Source of the DNA: Macrothele yani
Taxonomy: Eukaryota > Arthropoda > Arachnida > Araneae > Macrothelidae
NCBI GenBank assembly: GCA_039090855.1
Contig: CM077025.1
Location: 93,910,489-93,974,488 of the forward strand
Direction of reading: 5' to 3'
Length of the DNA stretch: 64,000 bases
The position numbers and the translations under genes were made by a program. The notes under the pieces were generated by a model. That model had not been told where the DNA came from and did no database searches. It saw only the letters and a program-made list of their open reading frames with translations. Position 1 is the stretch's first letter. Each line of letters opens with the position of its first letter. This document shows, in pieces, positions 62,901 to 64,000 of the stretch.

Positions 62901-64000
62901 CACCAAACAACGGTTCTGTCAATCGGGAGAGACGTGACGCCGTAAGTCCAACCGCCTTAGAAAAAAGCAAGGATCAGGTGTTCCATAGGAAAGATCAGAC
63001 TGCAACAGGGGATGAAAAAATAGAGGTGTAGGAACAACGTCGCCCACAAGGAGCCTAACGCTCAGTGATGAAGCAAACTAAGTCATCTCGAGTGAATACG
63101 CCATTTTGTGAGGTGTCTATCAGCTCAAGTGGTTTTTATTTTCTTTTGGCAACATGAGTAAAATTATTTTTATTCTTATTGTGGCAGATGATAATTTTCT
63201 TTCGATTATTTTTAAATAATTTTAATTAATTTGAGGAGAAAACTAGGTATTTATATACTTATTTAGATACTTTAACATTATGTATTTATTATATTAATAA
63301 AATATTTTAAAATAATGTTCTTTTGAATTGACTTGCTAGTGGAGGTTAAAGAAGTCTAGATTCATTTATAGAATGCAATAATTATTCTCTTTTTACTTCT
63401 CTTTTAAGGGCCAATCAGTGCTAAGTGTACTTACTGCTTTTTATTTACATTTGTGATTCATATATGTGAAGAATACACCACGTAATTATGTATTTATTTA
63501 TTATGATTATATTTATTTAATCTCAGCGTAAGAACGTTCATATGCGCTAGGAGTATAATCACCTTCTGATTTTAAAGATTTTCTTTATTTATTCATGCAT
63601 CTTATTAATACTGTCCAATTCACTGTAATGTAATTGTTACAGTCTAATGCTAATATAAACTGTAATGATCACAATAAGTAAGTGTGATGTTATCTTTTAT
63701 CGGAATGTTCGCAATGAATAAGTGTAATGCCATTGTTTAATATAATGTTATTCTATCAATTAATGTAGTTCAGCTTTTATATTAATACTTATACTTAAAT
63801 TCACACTTGTGAAGACTGTTGCATTACTATAATGACTTTATTTTACTTAGATTCACACGTGTGAAGAATACTTCATTATTACCTATATCTTTTTCTAAAT
63901 GAGTGTACGACTGGTATCCTTTTTGATAAATTTACTGTGCTTAAAACAGCACTAAAAAAGGGCCCTTATTTTATTTTGTACATTTCCCAGTGGATCCTCT
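62901..64000. other. AT-rich end of window, small repeats only
   Basis: No gene seen. A 14-bp near-palindrome with TTCACACGTGTGAAG-type sequence occurs three times (about 63452 degenerate, 63800 and 63852), and loosely repeated AAGTGTAATG strings occur at 63690-63740. Confidence 0.5.

Overview
The window looks like repeat-dense, intergenic DNA from a metazoan nuclear genome, most likely an arthropod. This rests on several Tc1/mariner families, RTE-like and CR1/L2-like non-LTR retrotransposon tails, Penelope-like (PLE) GIY-YIG remnants, hAT pieces, several tRNA-derived SINE families, AT-rich spacers and almost no host coding sequence. I cannot name the species. The only convincing host gene is an intronless linker-histone-like gene at 48971-49525 with an acidic head, a winged-helix domain and an arginine-rich tail.

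Layout. 1-12 kb: Tc1-like copies (a, b, c and relics), SINEs, a KRBA2-like transposon remnant with hairpin ends, an RTE tail and a 146-bp tandem-repeat element. 12-28 kb: an RTE copy, Tc1-d (with a double-palindrome scar), palindromic tRNA elements, Tc1-f carrying a SINE, a second Tc1-c, Tc1-e, a split RTE and a Tc1 relic carrying a SINE. 28-32.4 kb: tandem duplications, SINE-B copies and a hAT deletion derivative with an 8-bp target duplication. 32.4-37.5 kb and 41.5-43.4 kb: interspersed elements built of ~150-bp units, each centred on a C-rich box whose complement resembles the CTCF core motif. 38.0-39.6 kb: a 63-bp minisatellite that is the tRNA-like head of one SINE-B copy expanded in place. 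40-46 kb: Tc1-b, SINE-A and SINE-D, Tc1-a. 46-48 kb: a DD34D-type transposon with ~120-bp inverted ends and a CR1-like insertion. 48.2-51.3 kb: the linker-histone-like gene between SINE-D-type repeat arrays. 51.5-53.2 kb: Tc1-f copy 2 and another palindromic tRNA element. 54-57.3 kb: nested cluster of Tc1, two opposed PLE 3' ends and a LINE tail. 57.3-64 kb: a second 146-bp element, LINE tails, a CGGBP1-like hAT split by a LINE, a mariner and AT-rich DNA.

No operon or pathway is present. The coherent theme is how mobile DNA builds structure: tRNA-type heads are repeatedly turned into minisatellites and into large palindromes, small perfect palindromes mark many elements, and a regularly spaced motif array is dispersed by an interspersed element. 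Every transposase I could follow is broken, so no element looks autonomous in this window.

Family labels (Tc1-a to g, SINE-A to E) are mine and local to this window.
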